64,000 nucleotides of DNA from positions 220,934,292 through 220,998,291 of the forward strand of contig NC_133534.1 in assembly GCF_048544455.1 (NCBI RefSeq), written 5' to 3'. Made by a program: the position numbers and the translations under genes. The notes beneath the pieces are model-generated. The model had not been told where the DNA came from, searched no databases, and saw only the letters and a program-made list of their open reading frames with translations. Positions 1-12,337 of this stretch are shown piece by piece; within the stretch, counting starts at the first letter, position 1, and each line of letters starts with the position of its first letter. The DNA comes from Silene latifolia. Taxonomy: Eukaryota; Streptophyta; Magnoliopsida; Caryophyllales; Caryophyllaceae.

Positions 1-456
1 AGACGAGATGTGTATGTGTATGTGATTAGGTACTGTGAGTATTGTAGGATTGATCCATAAATTAGACCAATTGTGAACGTCAAAATTTGATAGTATGGTC
101 AATGTCATTATTCTGTAGTTTGGGAAATACGGAGTAGTAGATGAATGTGTGTGTTCTGGGCGAAAATCACCTCGAGACGTCAATGTTCGATGACGGTTTT
201 AGGTTGGACATCGGTACATGCTAAAAAAAAAAGTACTTCTTGTGTGTTGGTTACATGGAAAACTCGAGTTTTCTTGGATTATATCCATTGTTGCTTGCTT
301 TGGGGTTTAGTTTTATTTTTATTGTAAATTGATTTTAATGGTAGGCGTACTTATTTTGCACTTGTGATGGGGTCGCTTAAGCCCTCTTCTTTTGAACTGA
401 AATGAACTGAATAAACAAAAATGAATGAAGAGGACCTGATTTGAATTGAATTTTAA
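1..456. other. Non-coding, probable phytocystatin intron 1 (left part)
   Basis: AT-rich sequence with no convincing exon. The first exon of the downstream cystatin gene (signal peptide and the conserved ARFAV-type helix) was looked for and not seen, so it should lie left of the window. Treating this stretch as intron is inference from the acceptor site at 1031-1035. Confidence 0.5.
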
Positions 457-909
457 TCCCCCTTTACTACTAAGAAGAGAATAAGCCAATCTCAATATTT
501 TCCCGCCTAAATAACATTCACTTAGAATTCGGCTTCACTTTTGGGTGTCAAGCTATAAAATTCATGGGCTATAAATTAGTCCTATTTTTTTACCCACCTA
601 CTTTTTAGATTCGATATGTGAGTGACACTAAATGCTAAATATGGAGACTTATTTTCCTAAATTACAATCTTTTTAAAAATTCAAAAGTACTTTCATTTAA
701 ATTGTCAATGTTATTCGGGGTAAAGTGTGTTTTTTTTTAATCTTTTTAACGTCTTAACACTACACATTAATAATGTAGATTGTAACGTTAAATTAAAAAT
801 GCATTGAAATATGATAACAAATTTCAGTGAAAAAACGATTACTGTAATTTCTAACATCTCTATGCACTACGATCTAAAATACCGTGCATTCGCACGGGAT
901 ATACACTAG
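457..909 (+). mobile_element. Non-autonomous Helitron, 453 bp
   Basis: The element begins with TC right after an A (456) and ends with CTAG (906-909) right before a T (910), the A/T insertion rule of Helitrons. Seven bases before the CTAG end sits a terminal hairpin, CCGTGC-ATTC-GCACGGG (881-898 region), the usual 3' signature. The 5' end is followed by an ACTACTAAGAAGAG-like stretch and a TTTTCCCGCC motif typical of plant Helitron 5' ends. There is no coding capacity, so it depends on helicase/Rep supplied elsewhere. It lies in the intron before the cystatin exon at 1036. Confidence 0.8.
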
Positions 910-1035
910 TTAAGTCTAAAAGAACAGGTTCTTACTCTTTCTCTTGAATCTTGATACGTTGTAGTGCTAGTATCTCCCTTTAACTTATTACACTATCTTT
1001 TGATTTTCCTTTGTTTTCTTTAATTCTTTTTACAG

Positions 1036-2689
1036 AATGCCATGCTTAAGTTTGGGAGGGTGCTGAAGGCAAAAGAGCAGGTGGTCGCTGGTAAACTATA
1101 TGTTCTTACTTTGGAGGCGGTTGATGCTGGTAAAAAGACAGTCTATGAAGCAAAGGTTTGGGTCAAGCCTTGGATGAACTTTAAGCAGCTCCAGGAATTT
1201 AAGCGCGTTATGGACATTCATTTTACGACTTCTGACCTCGGATTTGTGCGAGGTAAAAAGCTTTTTAAAGTGTACTATTCTGTGTTCTTCTAGGCACTGT
1301 TTTTTTTCCCCTATTGTTATGTTCACATGATTCGGATGGTAGTTAGTGTTGTAAGGGATGGTTGTATCCTAACACATGGATCAGCAGCAATTTGTAATCT
1401 GTAACTGTTTGTATAGATGACGAGCATTTCTATGATATGAAGTGCATCCTTTTTATGCAAACTAATAAAAAGTGGAAATCTTTCTCGGGATTGTTTGTTA
1501 AGACTATTTCAGTCGTCACCCAATAAATACTTAGCGAATTCCTGGTTTGTTGAAACATGATGTCTAATAAATCCGAAAATTGATTGATACCTTGACTGCT
1601 GCACTTTTTTCAGTCGTATTAGGATGCACGAAGAAGAGTTGACAACGTGTCTTTAGACTAGAGACTTAGAGTTTGGCATTCTTTGTTAACTAGTTCTGGT
1701 CTGTGCTTGCATAACTGATTTAGGTAGAAAATTCTTGATTTTGCATATGGTAGTGTGGTTGGAAATGCTGGACAAGGTTATCCCGTTGCTATTGTTGGTA
1801 AAAAATTTGCTCTGAATGATTGTCGTATTGTTTTTTTTTCCCCGCATTCGGATGTCAAACACTATCATTTGCGCATCGATTGTATGTCATTATACTAATA
1901 GATGGGCCTGACTTCTCAAGCAGATGGATTTGGTTGGCATAAAGTACCAGTCCATGATCCTGAAGTTCAAGATGCTGCTAATCATGCTGTAACTGCTATC
2001 CAGAAAAGGTCTAATTCTCTGTTCCCCTACAAACTTCTTGAGATCCTACAAGCTGAGGCAGAGGTTGTATTCTGTGTTCTATTTGGATTTTAATTCTCTC
2101 ATTTTCTTCAGTAAATAGTTTTAGACATGGTACCATTTCAAAGAACCAGCACCAGAGCAGCCAGATGAAAACCGAACAAAAAGAAATGTAAATATATAAA
2201 AAATAAAAACAAAATCCAAACAATCTAGCTTCTGGCTTCTGCAACATACACACCCCATATCTGTGATGAAGTTTAATCCATATTTAGAGAAGTGCAAGAC
2301 TATATTAGTTGCGTTACTTTTAATTCTGAAACATACGTAGATGCAATTCTTGACACAAATTTCATTATGTTTCATATGGAAACAAGCCGTGTCTTTTGTT
2401 AGCAGACTAACATAGAGGTAAAACTGTGTATATCCGACCCTTCTACCCTGCCAATTCATGGGGGTCCTCGAGACACTAGAATGATGTTGTAATTATTGTT
2501 GAATTTGCTGGTTTATCGTAACAGAGGGAGCCCCTTTTTGGGTATTTGCAGGTTGTCAAGGATATAGTGAAATACAATTTACTTCTGAAACTGAGGCGGG
2601 GTAGCAAGGACGAGAAGTTCAAGGTGAATGTGGACAAGAATACTAATGGTGGTTTTATTTTAAATATGTTTGAGCAGCCTGACATGTAA
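1036..2689 (+). CDS. Phytocystatin with C-terminal legumain-inhibitor extension (5' exon outside window)
   Basis: Three exons are visible: 1036-1252, 1924-2063 and 2552-2689 (stop TAA). All have GT-AG borders, and together they make one frame of 164 residues. The first carries the cystatin core: the KEQVVAG loop that enters the active-site cleft of papain-like proteases, then the KPWMNF tryptophan loop. The second and third give the C-terminal cystatin-like extension, with an RSNSLFPY segment containing the SNSL motif associated with legumain (C13) inhibition, ending in NMFEQPDM. Family knowledge: such two-domain cystatins restrain C1A and C13 proteases in seeds, senescence and defence. The first exon, with the signal peptide and N-terminal glycines, is missing on the left. 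The acceptor at 1923 has an in-phase alternative at 1920, adding one residue. No stop or frameshift is seen, so the gene looks functional. It converges on the WAT1-like gene, 335 bp apart. The 2690-3024 spacer shows only 3' UTR-like sequence. Confidence 0.9.
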
Positions 2690-2701
2690 ATAAGATACCA
2701 T

Positions 2702-2707
2702 AATAAA
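2702..2707 (+). terminator. Polyadenylation signal AATAAA of the cystatin gene
   Basis: A canonical AATAAA lies 13 bases after the TAA stop of the cystatin. Plant signals are loose, and further AT-rich sequence follows, so the cleavage site is not fixed. Confidence 0.4.
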
Positions 2708-4056
2708 GCGAAGACGATGGTGATGCCTTGATATGTACTAGTGTTGTGTGAGACCAAGGTAACAAGGTAAATGTTTGGTGTTTGTACACGGTTGAACCTG
2801 ATAGTTGATAACATGGACCTATCCTATCCTTGTATAGCTAGCTATTGTATATGCATGTTTTATGTTTGGGTTGTGCTGTTTCATTGGTCACTCAATAAAA
2901 TTAAAAGACAAAAGACGGAGAAGGTGATACAAAATTACAAAAAGACCCCTTTTTTCTTGCATCACCAGTTCACCAAATAGTAATTACATTACTGATGCAT
3001 TATAAAGAAACTAAATTAAACTAATTATGGCATTGGTGCGTTCATGGCTAACAAGGGAGGTTGAGAGGTCGGAGTATTAACTGCTTCGGTTGTAGACTTG
3101 CTAATTGTCTCCATTTTACACGATTCAACCTCATCGAAATGAATGTCTTGGAGGATAATCGTCATATCACTTACAGGGTGGTTGTTCTTAGAACCCTTAA
3201 TTGTTTCAGGGATCATATGTTGTTGAGCTTCCGTCTCCCTGCACTCTTTGTACTTTCCCCAAAGAACTGAGTACAACCCCATCACTATCAGTACTGCTCC
3301 AAGAACACTGAACATTATAAGTTGAAAATTAAAAGGCAGTGATGAGAATTAAATTTGTGACATTTAATTAAAAGCAATTAAGTCAAATCACAATTATATT
3401 CGATTTTTACAAATTTGTATTTGTACAACTTATAATATTGATGAATTACTAGTTTATTTTGATCAGCAAGTCTCTCTTGTTGCGACAGGTCAAGTAATAC
3501 CCATGTTGTTAGATAAGACAAAAAAACAGATTGCTATTCCCTAGGCATTCTGTTTAGCTTGCGACGAATATGTCCGTCACAAATGAAAATTTGTGTATTT
3601 TGATAGCGAGAAAAAAGAAAAAAACTCTGACTTGATTGGAGATTGAAAAGAAAAGAAATTACCCGCCAACATAAATTTTCTCAGCAAGAATGAAAGAACC
3701 TAAGAAAGCCACAATGATCATCATCAAAGGGCTGAAAGAAGTCACAAAAACAGGTCCTTTTTTCTCCATAACAATTCCTTGTACATAGTATGAAATTCCC
3801 GATGATATTATTCCCTGATAAACCAAATAAAATTACGGTATAAATAATAATGCTCCTATATATACATTAATACGCTGCCATGTTTGATAATCTATTCTCA
3901 TAGTTTACTACTCCATAATAAAGAGAAAACAGGAAGACGATAAGAGAAAATAATTGATTACAGCATAAGCCGCGGCTAGAAGGTTCATGTCCCAACCAAT
4001 ACTCCAAACGGAGGTTCTACGCTCCATAACAAAGGTGACCACAATAGACTGCAAGG

Positions 4057-4538
4057 TGTAAGTTCTTTATACTTAATATGCATGTTTAATATACTGAAAT
4101 AAACATACAATAAACTGAAAGCGGAAGCGATAAATTAAGATCGAGAATTAGAACCTCCAGCCATTGCTTATGGATTCCTGAACAGCTTTAAAAACCCGAT
4201 TATATAACCCGTCTCCGATGTAAACCCGTCGCCGAAAAACACCGTATGTTTTTCTGACTGATTACCGGTTCCAAACCCTCCTTTCTCACTAATTTAGATG
4301 GTGTATAGAATGCTTAAGAGAGAGTAGATTTGGTGACCTTATGAATCAGAATTGGTGCTCCATTTATACTAATCTTGCCATCAAAGATCAGTTAGAATAT
4401 AGGGTGAGTGGGTGGTTGGCTGAAGAAGTGGGGAGACAAAGTAGGGCAGTTTGAGTCCATCTTTTGACTCCATTAAGCTAAAGTAAATGGGCCACAACTT
4501 GAGTATTTTTGAGTGCTTAGTGACTCAAAATTCCAACA
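4057..4538 (-). repeat. 3' LTR of the WAT1 copia element
   Basis: 482 bp, TGTAAGTTC...TTCCAACA on the given strand. It is preceded by CAAGG target-site bases and followed by the polypurine tract complement. Confidence 0.95.
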
Positions 4539-5094
4539 TTCTCCCACTTGGTCCATTTACGCAAGAGAAACTTCATATACGAATCATAGCGGACAATTCT
4601 CTAGAGCGAGAATTAATCTTCCATGTATTACGATATACTTAGTCTCTCACCACTCACACTTAACTTAATGAATAAACCATATGTTTACTCTAGGTCAAAA
4701 CATAATGATATTTCTCAATAAAATAAATAACCAAAGTATGTACGTACATAATCTGAAATGAGAAAATATCCAACCAAATGAAAAGTTTCAATACAATAAA
4801 TGAATGTATCACATTATGGGACCAAGTCCCATATTTACCACATGACCCTTGAAACCTTTAGGTGGCATGCCTTTAGTCAATGGATCAAAGAATCATTAAT
4901 TCGGTCTTAATGTGTTCTATGATCACTTTCTTTTCCGAACACGTTCTTTTATGGCCAAATACTTAATGTCGATGTGTTTACTTTGACTTCCACTTTTATT
5001 ATTCTTAGCCATAAATACGCGACTAAATTATCACAATACATTCGAATTGGCCAATTAATAGAGTCAACGACTCTTAGCCCGAATATGAAACCTT

Positions 5095-7598
5095 TCACCA
5101 TACACCATGTGAGGTAGCCTCAAAACAAGAAACGAACTCGGCCTCCATAGTAGAAGTGGTTGTCAATGTCTGCTTAGTACTCCTCCAGGATACACTCCGT
5201 CGCCTAGCATAAACACATATCCCGATGTGGATTTTCGTGAAACAATGCACGGCCAAGTCCGAGTCGGAGTACCCCACCACTTCAAGACTATCATCCGTCT
5301 ATACATAAGCATGTAATCTTTGGTACCCGAAGGTACCTCAACACTTTCTTTGCGGACCTTCCGGTGATCGATGCCAGGTTACTCGATATCCGCCTAATAC
5401 TCCAACAAAGATATGCAATGTCGTGTCCGCATGGACTTGAGCATACATAATGCTACCAACACGGTGAAGCATATGGAACATTTTTCATTTGTTCCCTTTC
5501 TAAATCATTCCGGGACGGTCTAAATCGAATCGGTCACCTTTCACAATAGGTGCTACACTTGGTGAACAATCTTTCATTCTGAACCTTTCAAGCACTTTGT
5601 TGATATAGGCCTCCGGAGACAAGCCTAAAATGCCTCGGGATCTATCTCTATGGATCTTAATGCCAATGACATAAGATGCCTCGCCCATATCTTTCATATC
5701 AAAGTTATTTGAAAGAAATTGTTTCACCTCATATAGTAACCCCTTATCATTGGTTGCTAGCAAAATGTCATCCACGTATAACACAAGGAAACAAATCTTA
5801 CTCCCCCATGACCTTAAGGTATATGCATTGGTCCATGATATTTTCTTCAAAACCGAATGAAGAAATTACTTCATGGAACTTCTTATACCATTGGCGGGAG
5901 GCTTGTTTCAAACCGTATATGGATTTATTTAGCTTGCAAACCAAATGCTCACCATCTTTAGAGGAGAATCCTTCAGGTTGTTTCATGTAAACCTCTTCCT
6001 CTAAATTGCCATTGAGAAATGCCGTTTTCACATCCATTTGATGTAGCTCGAAATCAAAATGAGCTACTAATGCCATGACAACTCGAAGAGAATCTTTCTT
6101 TGATACAGGAGAAAATGTCTCCTTGTAGTCGATCCCTTCTCTTTGAGTGAACCCTTTAGCAACGAGTCTTGCCTTATGTCTCTCGATGTTGCCAAATGAG
6201 TCTATTTTAGTCTTAAAGACCCACTTACATCCGATGGTTTTTACACCATCAGGCAACTCGACGAGATCCCAAACTCGATTAGCCGCCATAGAATTCATCT
6301 CATCTTTCATAGCATCCATCCATAAGTTTGAATCTGTAGAACTTATGGCTTGTAAAAATGACATAGGATCATTATCAGCTCCAACATTGCAATCCAATTC
6401 TTGTAGATATACTTCATAGTCTTCAGGAATAGCCGATCTCCTTTCTCGAATAGATCTTCTTAATGGAATTTGTTCAACCTCACGGTGAACTTCTTCCTCA
6501 TTATGATCCACCCTATTTTGATCGACATTTTGTGGAATTTCTGTATTTGGTTGTTGAACTTGCGGTCGATCTTCAGGACCGTGAACAATAACCAACCTGT
6601 CACTTAAAACAGAGGGTGAAGCTTCATGTTGATCCTTTTCAGGTTCAACTTCTATAGTACTCCCACTGATTAAGTCATTCTCTAGAAATTTCGCATTTCT
6701 AGATTCCACAATTCTGGTACTATGAGAAGGACAATAGAACCTATAGCCTTTGGACTTTTCGGCATATCCAATGAAATGCCCACTAATAGTCCTTGGGTCT
6801 AGTTTCTTTTCTTGTGGGTTGTAAATTCTCACCTCAGACGGACATCCCCAAACGCGTATATGTTGCAAACTCGGTTTCCAACCTTTGAATAACTGAAAAG
6901 GCGTCTTTGAGACGGCCTTGGAAGGAACTCGATTTAATATATACGCAGCCGTCTTTAGTGCATCAACCCATAAAAATGAAGGAAGTTTAATATTACTTCT
7001 CATACTACGCACCATTTCAATTAATGTCCGATTCCTTCTTTCGCTACACCATTCGATCGGAGAACTAGGGCATAGTGTATTGGGCAACAATCCCATGCTC
7101 TTGAAGGAATTTAGCAAAAGGACCAGGTGCTTGTCCATCCTCAGTATATCTACCATAGTACTCACCACCTCTATCTGATCTCACGATTTTAATGTGCTTA
7201 CCACATTGTTTCTCTACTTCAGCCTTAAACAATTTAAAGGCATTAAAAGTCTCGTCTTTGGAACGAAGTAAGTAGATGTACATATATCGTGAATAATCGT
7301 CAATAAAGGTAATAAAGTATTTCGGATCATTAGCGTTCATGTCCGGACAACAAATATCCGTGTGTATGATTTCTAATAGGTCAGAACTCCTCTTAGCACC
7401 TTTCTTAGATTTGTTAGTTTGCTTTCCCTTAATGCAACTAACACAAGTATCAAAATCGGTAAAGTCTAAAGTACTAAGTACCCCTTCCTTTACCAATCTC
7501 TTAACCCTCTGAATGGAGATGTGTCCTAATCTCCGGTGCCATAACATAGAGGACTCCTCATTCATAATACTTCTTTTTAAACCAGTATTAACATGCAT
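5095..7598 (-). pseudogene. Copia integrase, reverse transcriptase and RNase H, frameshifted
   Basis: In order on the minus strand: GAG-pre-integrase zinc region with MLWHRRLGHIS and CVSCIKGKQT. Then the integrase core with HTDIC, FIDDYSRYMY and RSDRGGEYYGRY, with the frame lost just before the glutamate region, which resumes as WCSERRNRTLIEMVRSM. The copia linker RIYNPQEKKLDPRTISGHF follows. RT has LVAKGFTQREGIDYKETFSPV, MDVKTAFLNGNLEEEVYM, IYGLKQASRQW and the catalytic LYVDDILLA. RNase H is reduced to a segment with YSDSDLA and TMEAEFVS. At least three frame changes split the ORF (near 7065-7168, 5800-5850 and between 5500 and 5280). Catalytic motifs mostly survive although the frame does not. 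Confidence 0.88.
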
Positions 7599-7747
7599 AG
7601 TGTTTTGAGTGGTATCATTTTGTAAATAAAGACGATATAAATTATCGATTTAGAATACCATAACCAATAACTTTAGAATTTTGCAAATCGAAAGCGAATT
7701 CGAAAAATTAAAGGTAAATCCAAACGGTACAAGCCTTGAAATCGAAA

Positions 7748-8759
7748 TTAAATTCGAGCAAAATTCGGAACATAAAATGTCTTTTCCAAAACCAAAACAA
7801 AACCACTACTCAAAATTAAACTGCATGTCCCTACGGCCTCCACGTTCGAGCCTATCTGGTTTCCTGAATAGATAGAGCTTTCACTTGCCACTGGTTTCCG
7901 CAGGTTTGTCATACCTTGTAAGGTATTCGAAACATGGATTGTAGTACCAGAGTCAATCCACCAAGTATTATGATTAATATTAACCATATTAGATTCATAA
8001 CAAACAAACGCATGAAAATTACCTTTCTTTTTAAGCCAAGCCTTGAACTTTATGCAGTCTTTCTTCATATGCCCCTTCTTTTTACAGAAGAAACACGAAG
8101 ACTTCTTCTTAATGTTCGGCTCAACAGACATCTTACCCTTTCCCTTATCCTTATGGTGACCCTTCCTAGTACTAGATGATTCTTTATTAGTACTAGTAGT
8201 TAGGTTCACCTTTTCGCCCTCCTCCAACAACAACCTCCCCTCCTCTTGAACACACATGGTCATTAATTCATTAAGAGACCATTTATCCTTATGTGTGTTG
8301 TAAGAGATCTTAAAGGGAGCATATTGTCTTTGGGAGAGAACACAAAATGAAATGTACCAGGAAAGAGTCGGACATAGTAACTTCCAATACTTTAAGTTGG
8401 GCTGCAATATCCCTCATGCGCATGATGAAATCACGCACTCCTTTAGTGGCATTAATCTTCAAAGAAGTAAATTTCATAATTAAGGTGCTTGCCAAAGCCT
8501 TATCGGAAGTTTTAAATTGTTCATCTATTGCTTTAAGAAGGTCTCGAACTTTAGTATGTCGCATCGATGAACCTCGGATACTAGCACACAATTTTGTCTT
8601 TATGAACATCGTGCAAATATAGTTTGATTTCTCCCACTTTTCACGATGATCTACTTCATCTGGTGTGCTAGTTTCCTTTATCTTAGCCGGTTCATCATGT
8701 TGTATAGCATAATCGAAACGCGTGAATCCTAAATGCAATAGAACTCTTTCCTTCCACAC
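7748..8759 (-). pseudogene. Copia gag and protease, frameshifted
   Basis: Two overlapping reading frames. The upstream one (8759-8310) starts at VWKERVLLHLG and has the copia-gag core, with KTKLCASIRGS and LKINATKGVRDF. The downstream one (from 8407) carries a CCHC zinc knuckle (CFFCKKKGHMKKDC, CX2CX4HX4C), a KGKGKM basic stretch, and the aspartic protease motif WWIDSGTTIHVSNT. The frame must shift between 8310 and 8407. Just upstream of the visible gag start the expected N-terminal sequence (LGDNFKVWKE) is preceded by an in-frame TAA, so the gag N-terminus is also broken. The protease active-site DSG is kept. As it stands the protein cannot be made in one piece. Confidence 0.85.
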
Positions 8760-10018
8760 CTTAAAATTATCACCGAGTTAATTCAGAACGTCTATTTTGA
8801 TATCAAAGGAATTTCCAGTAAACTTATTTTGCAAATTTTAAATATACATGCTTAGTAACCAAAATTGAGACTTAACTTTATCATAACTTACCAATGTAAA
8901 TTATGCTTATATGAATCTAGTGACATAAACTTGCCTGTGGGCTAAAGTCTACTCAAATTAGATGCATAGAAATTAAACTTTATGATGAAACTATCAAATT
9001 ATATTCATTTCTCAATTCCTGTGGGTATATTAAGAAACATAATTCAATATAACATCCTAATTAATTATACAAATATAATAAGATTCCTGTGGGTAAGTCT
9101 CATCACATTACGTACAATTAATTACAATAAAATGTCTAGTTTCCACATGTGATTTCGTATAAAATTTAATCAATTAGAATCTTTGCCATTGGCTTACTCC
9201 TAACTAATAAATTTAAAATCACTTGACATTTAAAACTTTAATCTATATACTGAACTTAATGTACATAGCGTTAGCGAAGTAAATACCAATGATACTCTGA
9301 AAGCCAAAAATAATGCCATCAGTCCAAGCAAATCAAGTAGAATCAATTTCCAATACTCAGCATACTTAATTAGCCAAAGTAAAGGACAAAAATAAAAATA
9401 AAATAAATGTATGAAGTCACATGCTTGTCCATTATCATCAGACTAATCTCGGTGGTGCTAACTGCAAACACCACTCCATAATTTCATATACTCCAATAAA
9501 CAAATAAAATAACAAAACCATAAAGGTGACAATAGCATGGGACAGTGGGTCACTACTAATATTATGCTACTATATAAAATGCATAAAGTACTCCCTACTT
9601 TAGCATGTGTCAGCCAAGGACTCCAAAAATGTAGAAGGTGGACAATTTTGTGAAAACATGCGGCAACTTTGGTGTACACAGTACAACTTTTAAGAAAAAG
9701 ATAGTTAGAGGTGTACATTAAAATCAAGGAATAATCACAAATAAAGCTACTTTAATAAAGCTCCAGCTACCAAATGTTCTTCTTCAACCTCTCGTTACTT
9801 TCAAAACCAAAACCCAGAAAACATTTCACCATAAAATTTTCCAGATTTAAAAGTAAAAAACGAAACAGATTTTAATCAACCCAGACAACCGAGTATCAAA
9901 AATAAATCCCAGAATCCGACAGAAAAACGAGATTATCAGATTCATATATCAAAGACGGAAACTGAAGACGGAAATACAACAAGCAAGACAGAGGCGATAT
10001 ACTCGCTCTGATACCAAA

Positions 10019-10501
10019 TGTAAGTTCTTTATACTTAATATGCATGTTTAATATACTGAAATAAACATACAATAAACTGAAAGCGGAAGCGATAAATTAA
10101 GATCGAGAATTAGAACCTCCAGCCATTGCTTATGGATTCCTGAACAGCTTTAAAAACCCGATTATATAACCCGTCTCCGATGTAAACCCGTCGCCGAAAA
10201 ACACCGTATGTTTTTCTGACTGATTACCGGTTCCAAACCCTCCTTTCTCACTAATTTAGATGGTGTATAGAATGCTTAAGAGAGAGTAGATTTGGTGACC
10301 TTATGAATCAGAATTGGTGCTCCATTTATACTAATCTTGCCATCAAAGATCAGTTAGAATATAGGGTGAGTGGGTGGTTGGCTGAAGAAGTGGGGAGACA
10401 AAGTAGGGCAGTTTGAGTCCATCTTTTGACTCCATTAAGCTAAAGTAAATGGGCCACAACTTGAGTATTTTTTGAGTGCTTAGTGACTCAAAATTCCAAC
10501 A
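10019..10501 (-). repeat. 5' LTR of the WAT1 copia element
   Basis: 483 bp, matching the other LTR except for one extra T near its right end. The primer binding site complement lies immediately to its left. Confidence 0.95.
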
Positions 10502-12257
10502 CAAGGTGCCCATGAAACACACTAGTGCTGTCAACGAAAGGTGTGCACTGTATCTTCTCATTGTTATGGCCTGCCCAAATAATTAATACGAAGTTATAAA
10601 ACATAACCTACAAGCCCTAAGAAGACGTGTTTACCAGTTATTTATGTTGGTTAGCTGGTAGTACCTGCAGGATGAAAAAGGCAGCCCAGGCTAATGTAGC
10701 AAGGATGAGGAGAATTGAACCCTTTGCCCAATCCTTGTCAGCTGCAGCAAGGGCGGCCGAGGAGACATGGGCTGCAGGTCGGACATGACTAGACCACACC
10801 ATGTTTATGACATGACCTTTGTACAATGTCATCAACATGGCTCCTCCCACCGTGATTAGAGTTCCTACAACCTTCGCTATGCACCTCAATTTCTTCATGT
10901 CAACCTTCTCCATCCTAATCACAAGATCATATTAATTAATTACAAGATCATTTTATTTCTTAAACATTGTATATAGTTAAAGTTGTAACATGTGAAAGTA
11001 AGTATGTACCTGCATATGAGTGCCATTACGAATGTCATGGCAGGAAGCATGTTGCTCATAGCGCATGAAAATGTCGGAGATGTGTATTTTAATCCCATAT
11101 AGTAGAAATTTTGATCAATTACCGGCCTAAAACAACGGACAAAACACAATGGAAAAATTAGATAAAAACTTGAGTAATTTTAGTTGAAGGATAGTGAAGA
11201 CTTTACCCAAGAAGTCCTAGACCAAAAATTTGCATGAAAATTACAAATGTGATCTTCGGCCTCGCACTCCTGAAAAACAAAAAAAATGAAAAATACAATT
11301 ATGATGTTTTTATGTAGTTTCATCCATGAACATGCAACTCTTTACATTTTCAAACCATTCATTCACATCCGGCACAATTGCCACTATATATATCCCTCGG
11401 TTTCTTTAATATTTTCTACTTTACTTTCTAACGACACATTACTTAAGGAAAATTGGTGGCCGGCCTACTTGCATGAGAGATGGCAATTTCTATTGTACCC
11501 CAATTGTACAAGCGATGAGAAAAATGTGATATTTTTTTTTGATAAATAATGACCAGTTTTTGATAAATAATGACCACTCTTTATGACTAAAAATTGTGAT
11601 TTTTTTTCAGGTGGTCATTTTTTAACAAACAAACAGTGGTCAAATTTTGCTAAAAAAATATGGAAAAGATTGTTGTAAATTAAAATAGCTGACAAAAAAA
11701 TAGACAGTGGACGAAATCAAATGCATGGACAAAAAAGAAAAAGCGGAAGAAATGAAGTAAAAGAAGAAAGTGTGTATTATAGACTTTATAGTTGTTTTTG
11801 GGCAACTATCAGAGCTATTAAGCTTAACAAAGTCATTATTGATGTCTACTAGTACTTCTCAGTTCTCATGACATGATTCACCCAGTTATTAACAACTACA
11901 TGTTCTTTCTATCTATATCTCCCTTGAAATAAAAACTTGTATTGCACCTCTCAAGAAGAAGAGCAAAAGGGGCGATAACGGCGGTGGCAAAAGCATGGCG
12001 GTAGACGACGAGGACGTAATGGCTCATCCCTCCATTTAGTGAAACTTTAGTGACTATGTTCATGCCAGCATATCCAAATTGCAAGCATATCATGCCTATG
12101 TATGGCTTGCTCTTTTCTAACAAACTATTTCGTCCTTTTACTACTTCCATTTTATTTCCTATACCCAAATATATCAAGTTTTGGAAACGAAGAAAACACC
12201 TTAAGCAAAGGAGCTAAGCTTGTGTTTTCCTTTGGAATACGACGGTAAATGCCTTGG

Positions 12258-12265
12258 TTTTTATA
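12258..12265 (-). promoter_or_regulatory. TATA box of the WAT1-like gene
   Basis: The minus strand reads GGCTATAAAAACC about 110 bases before the ATG at 12150, a good plant TATA context giving a 5' UTR near 80 nt. The same box is kept in the duplicated promoter at 22347-22354. A CACGTG G-box core lies further upstream at 12901-12906. Confidence 0.55.
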
Positions 12266-12337
12266 GCCACCTTCCTTTAACTTTCTGAATTATATTCTCT
12301 CTTTTTTTTTTTTGATAATAATGGATGTTTTTACTAA

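Larger units (their letters stand above)
4057..10501 (-). mobile_element. Ty1/copia LTR retrotransposon inserted in WAT1 exon 5
   Basis: The element is 6445 bp, flanked by the 5-bp duplication CAAGG (4052-4056 and 10502-10506). LTRs at 4057-4538 and 10019-10501 run TG...CA and differ, by eye, only by one T in a T-run. On the minus strand the primer site TGGTATCAGAGC (10016-10005) is two bases inside the 5' LTR and matches the initiator tRNA-Met 3' end. A GA-rich polypurine tract (4551-4539) precedes the 3' LTR. Gag, protease, integrase, RT and RNase H follow in copia order but are broken into several frames. The 8760-10018 leader and the 4539-5094 tail show no further domain. Near-identical LTRs mean a very recent insertion. 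Confidence 0.95.
3025..12150 (-). pseudogene. WAT1-related (nodulin MtN21/EamA) transporter gene, exon 5 split by a copia element
   Basis: Seven exons on the minus strand: 12150-11948, 11269-11207, 11126-11010, 10914-10665, 10570-10507 plus 4056-3962 (exon 5, interrupted), 3814-3663 and 3307-3025. All introns have GT-AG borders. Counting the 5-bp target duplication once, the exons sum to 1227 nt, an uninterrupted 408-codon frame, the usual WAT1 length. Family landmarks in order: KPYIGMICLQFGYAGMNI (helix 1), RPKITF, PVIDQNFYYMGLKYTSPTF, WAAFFILQ, RRYSAHLSLTALVCFMGTL, GWDMNLLAAAYA, YYVQGIVMEKKGPVF and GLYSVLWGKYKE, then a hydrophilic tail. Family knowledge: ten-helix transporters of auxin or amino-acid-like metabolites. 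The start at 12150 is preferred over an upstream in-frame ATG because the duplicate at 22239 has a stop just before it. The copia insertion in exon 5 should abolish the normal protein. All other sites are intact, so the loss looks recent. Confidence 0.88.

Noticed and set aside
1096-1326. Minus-strand frame opposite the cystatin exon
   Set aside because: Shadow of the cystatin coding strand, which has the conserved motifs.
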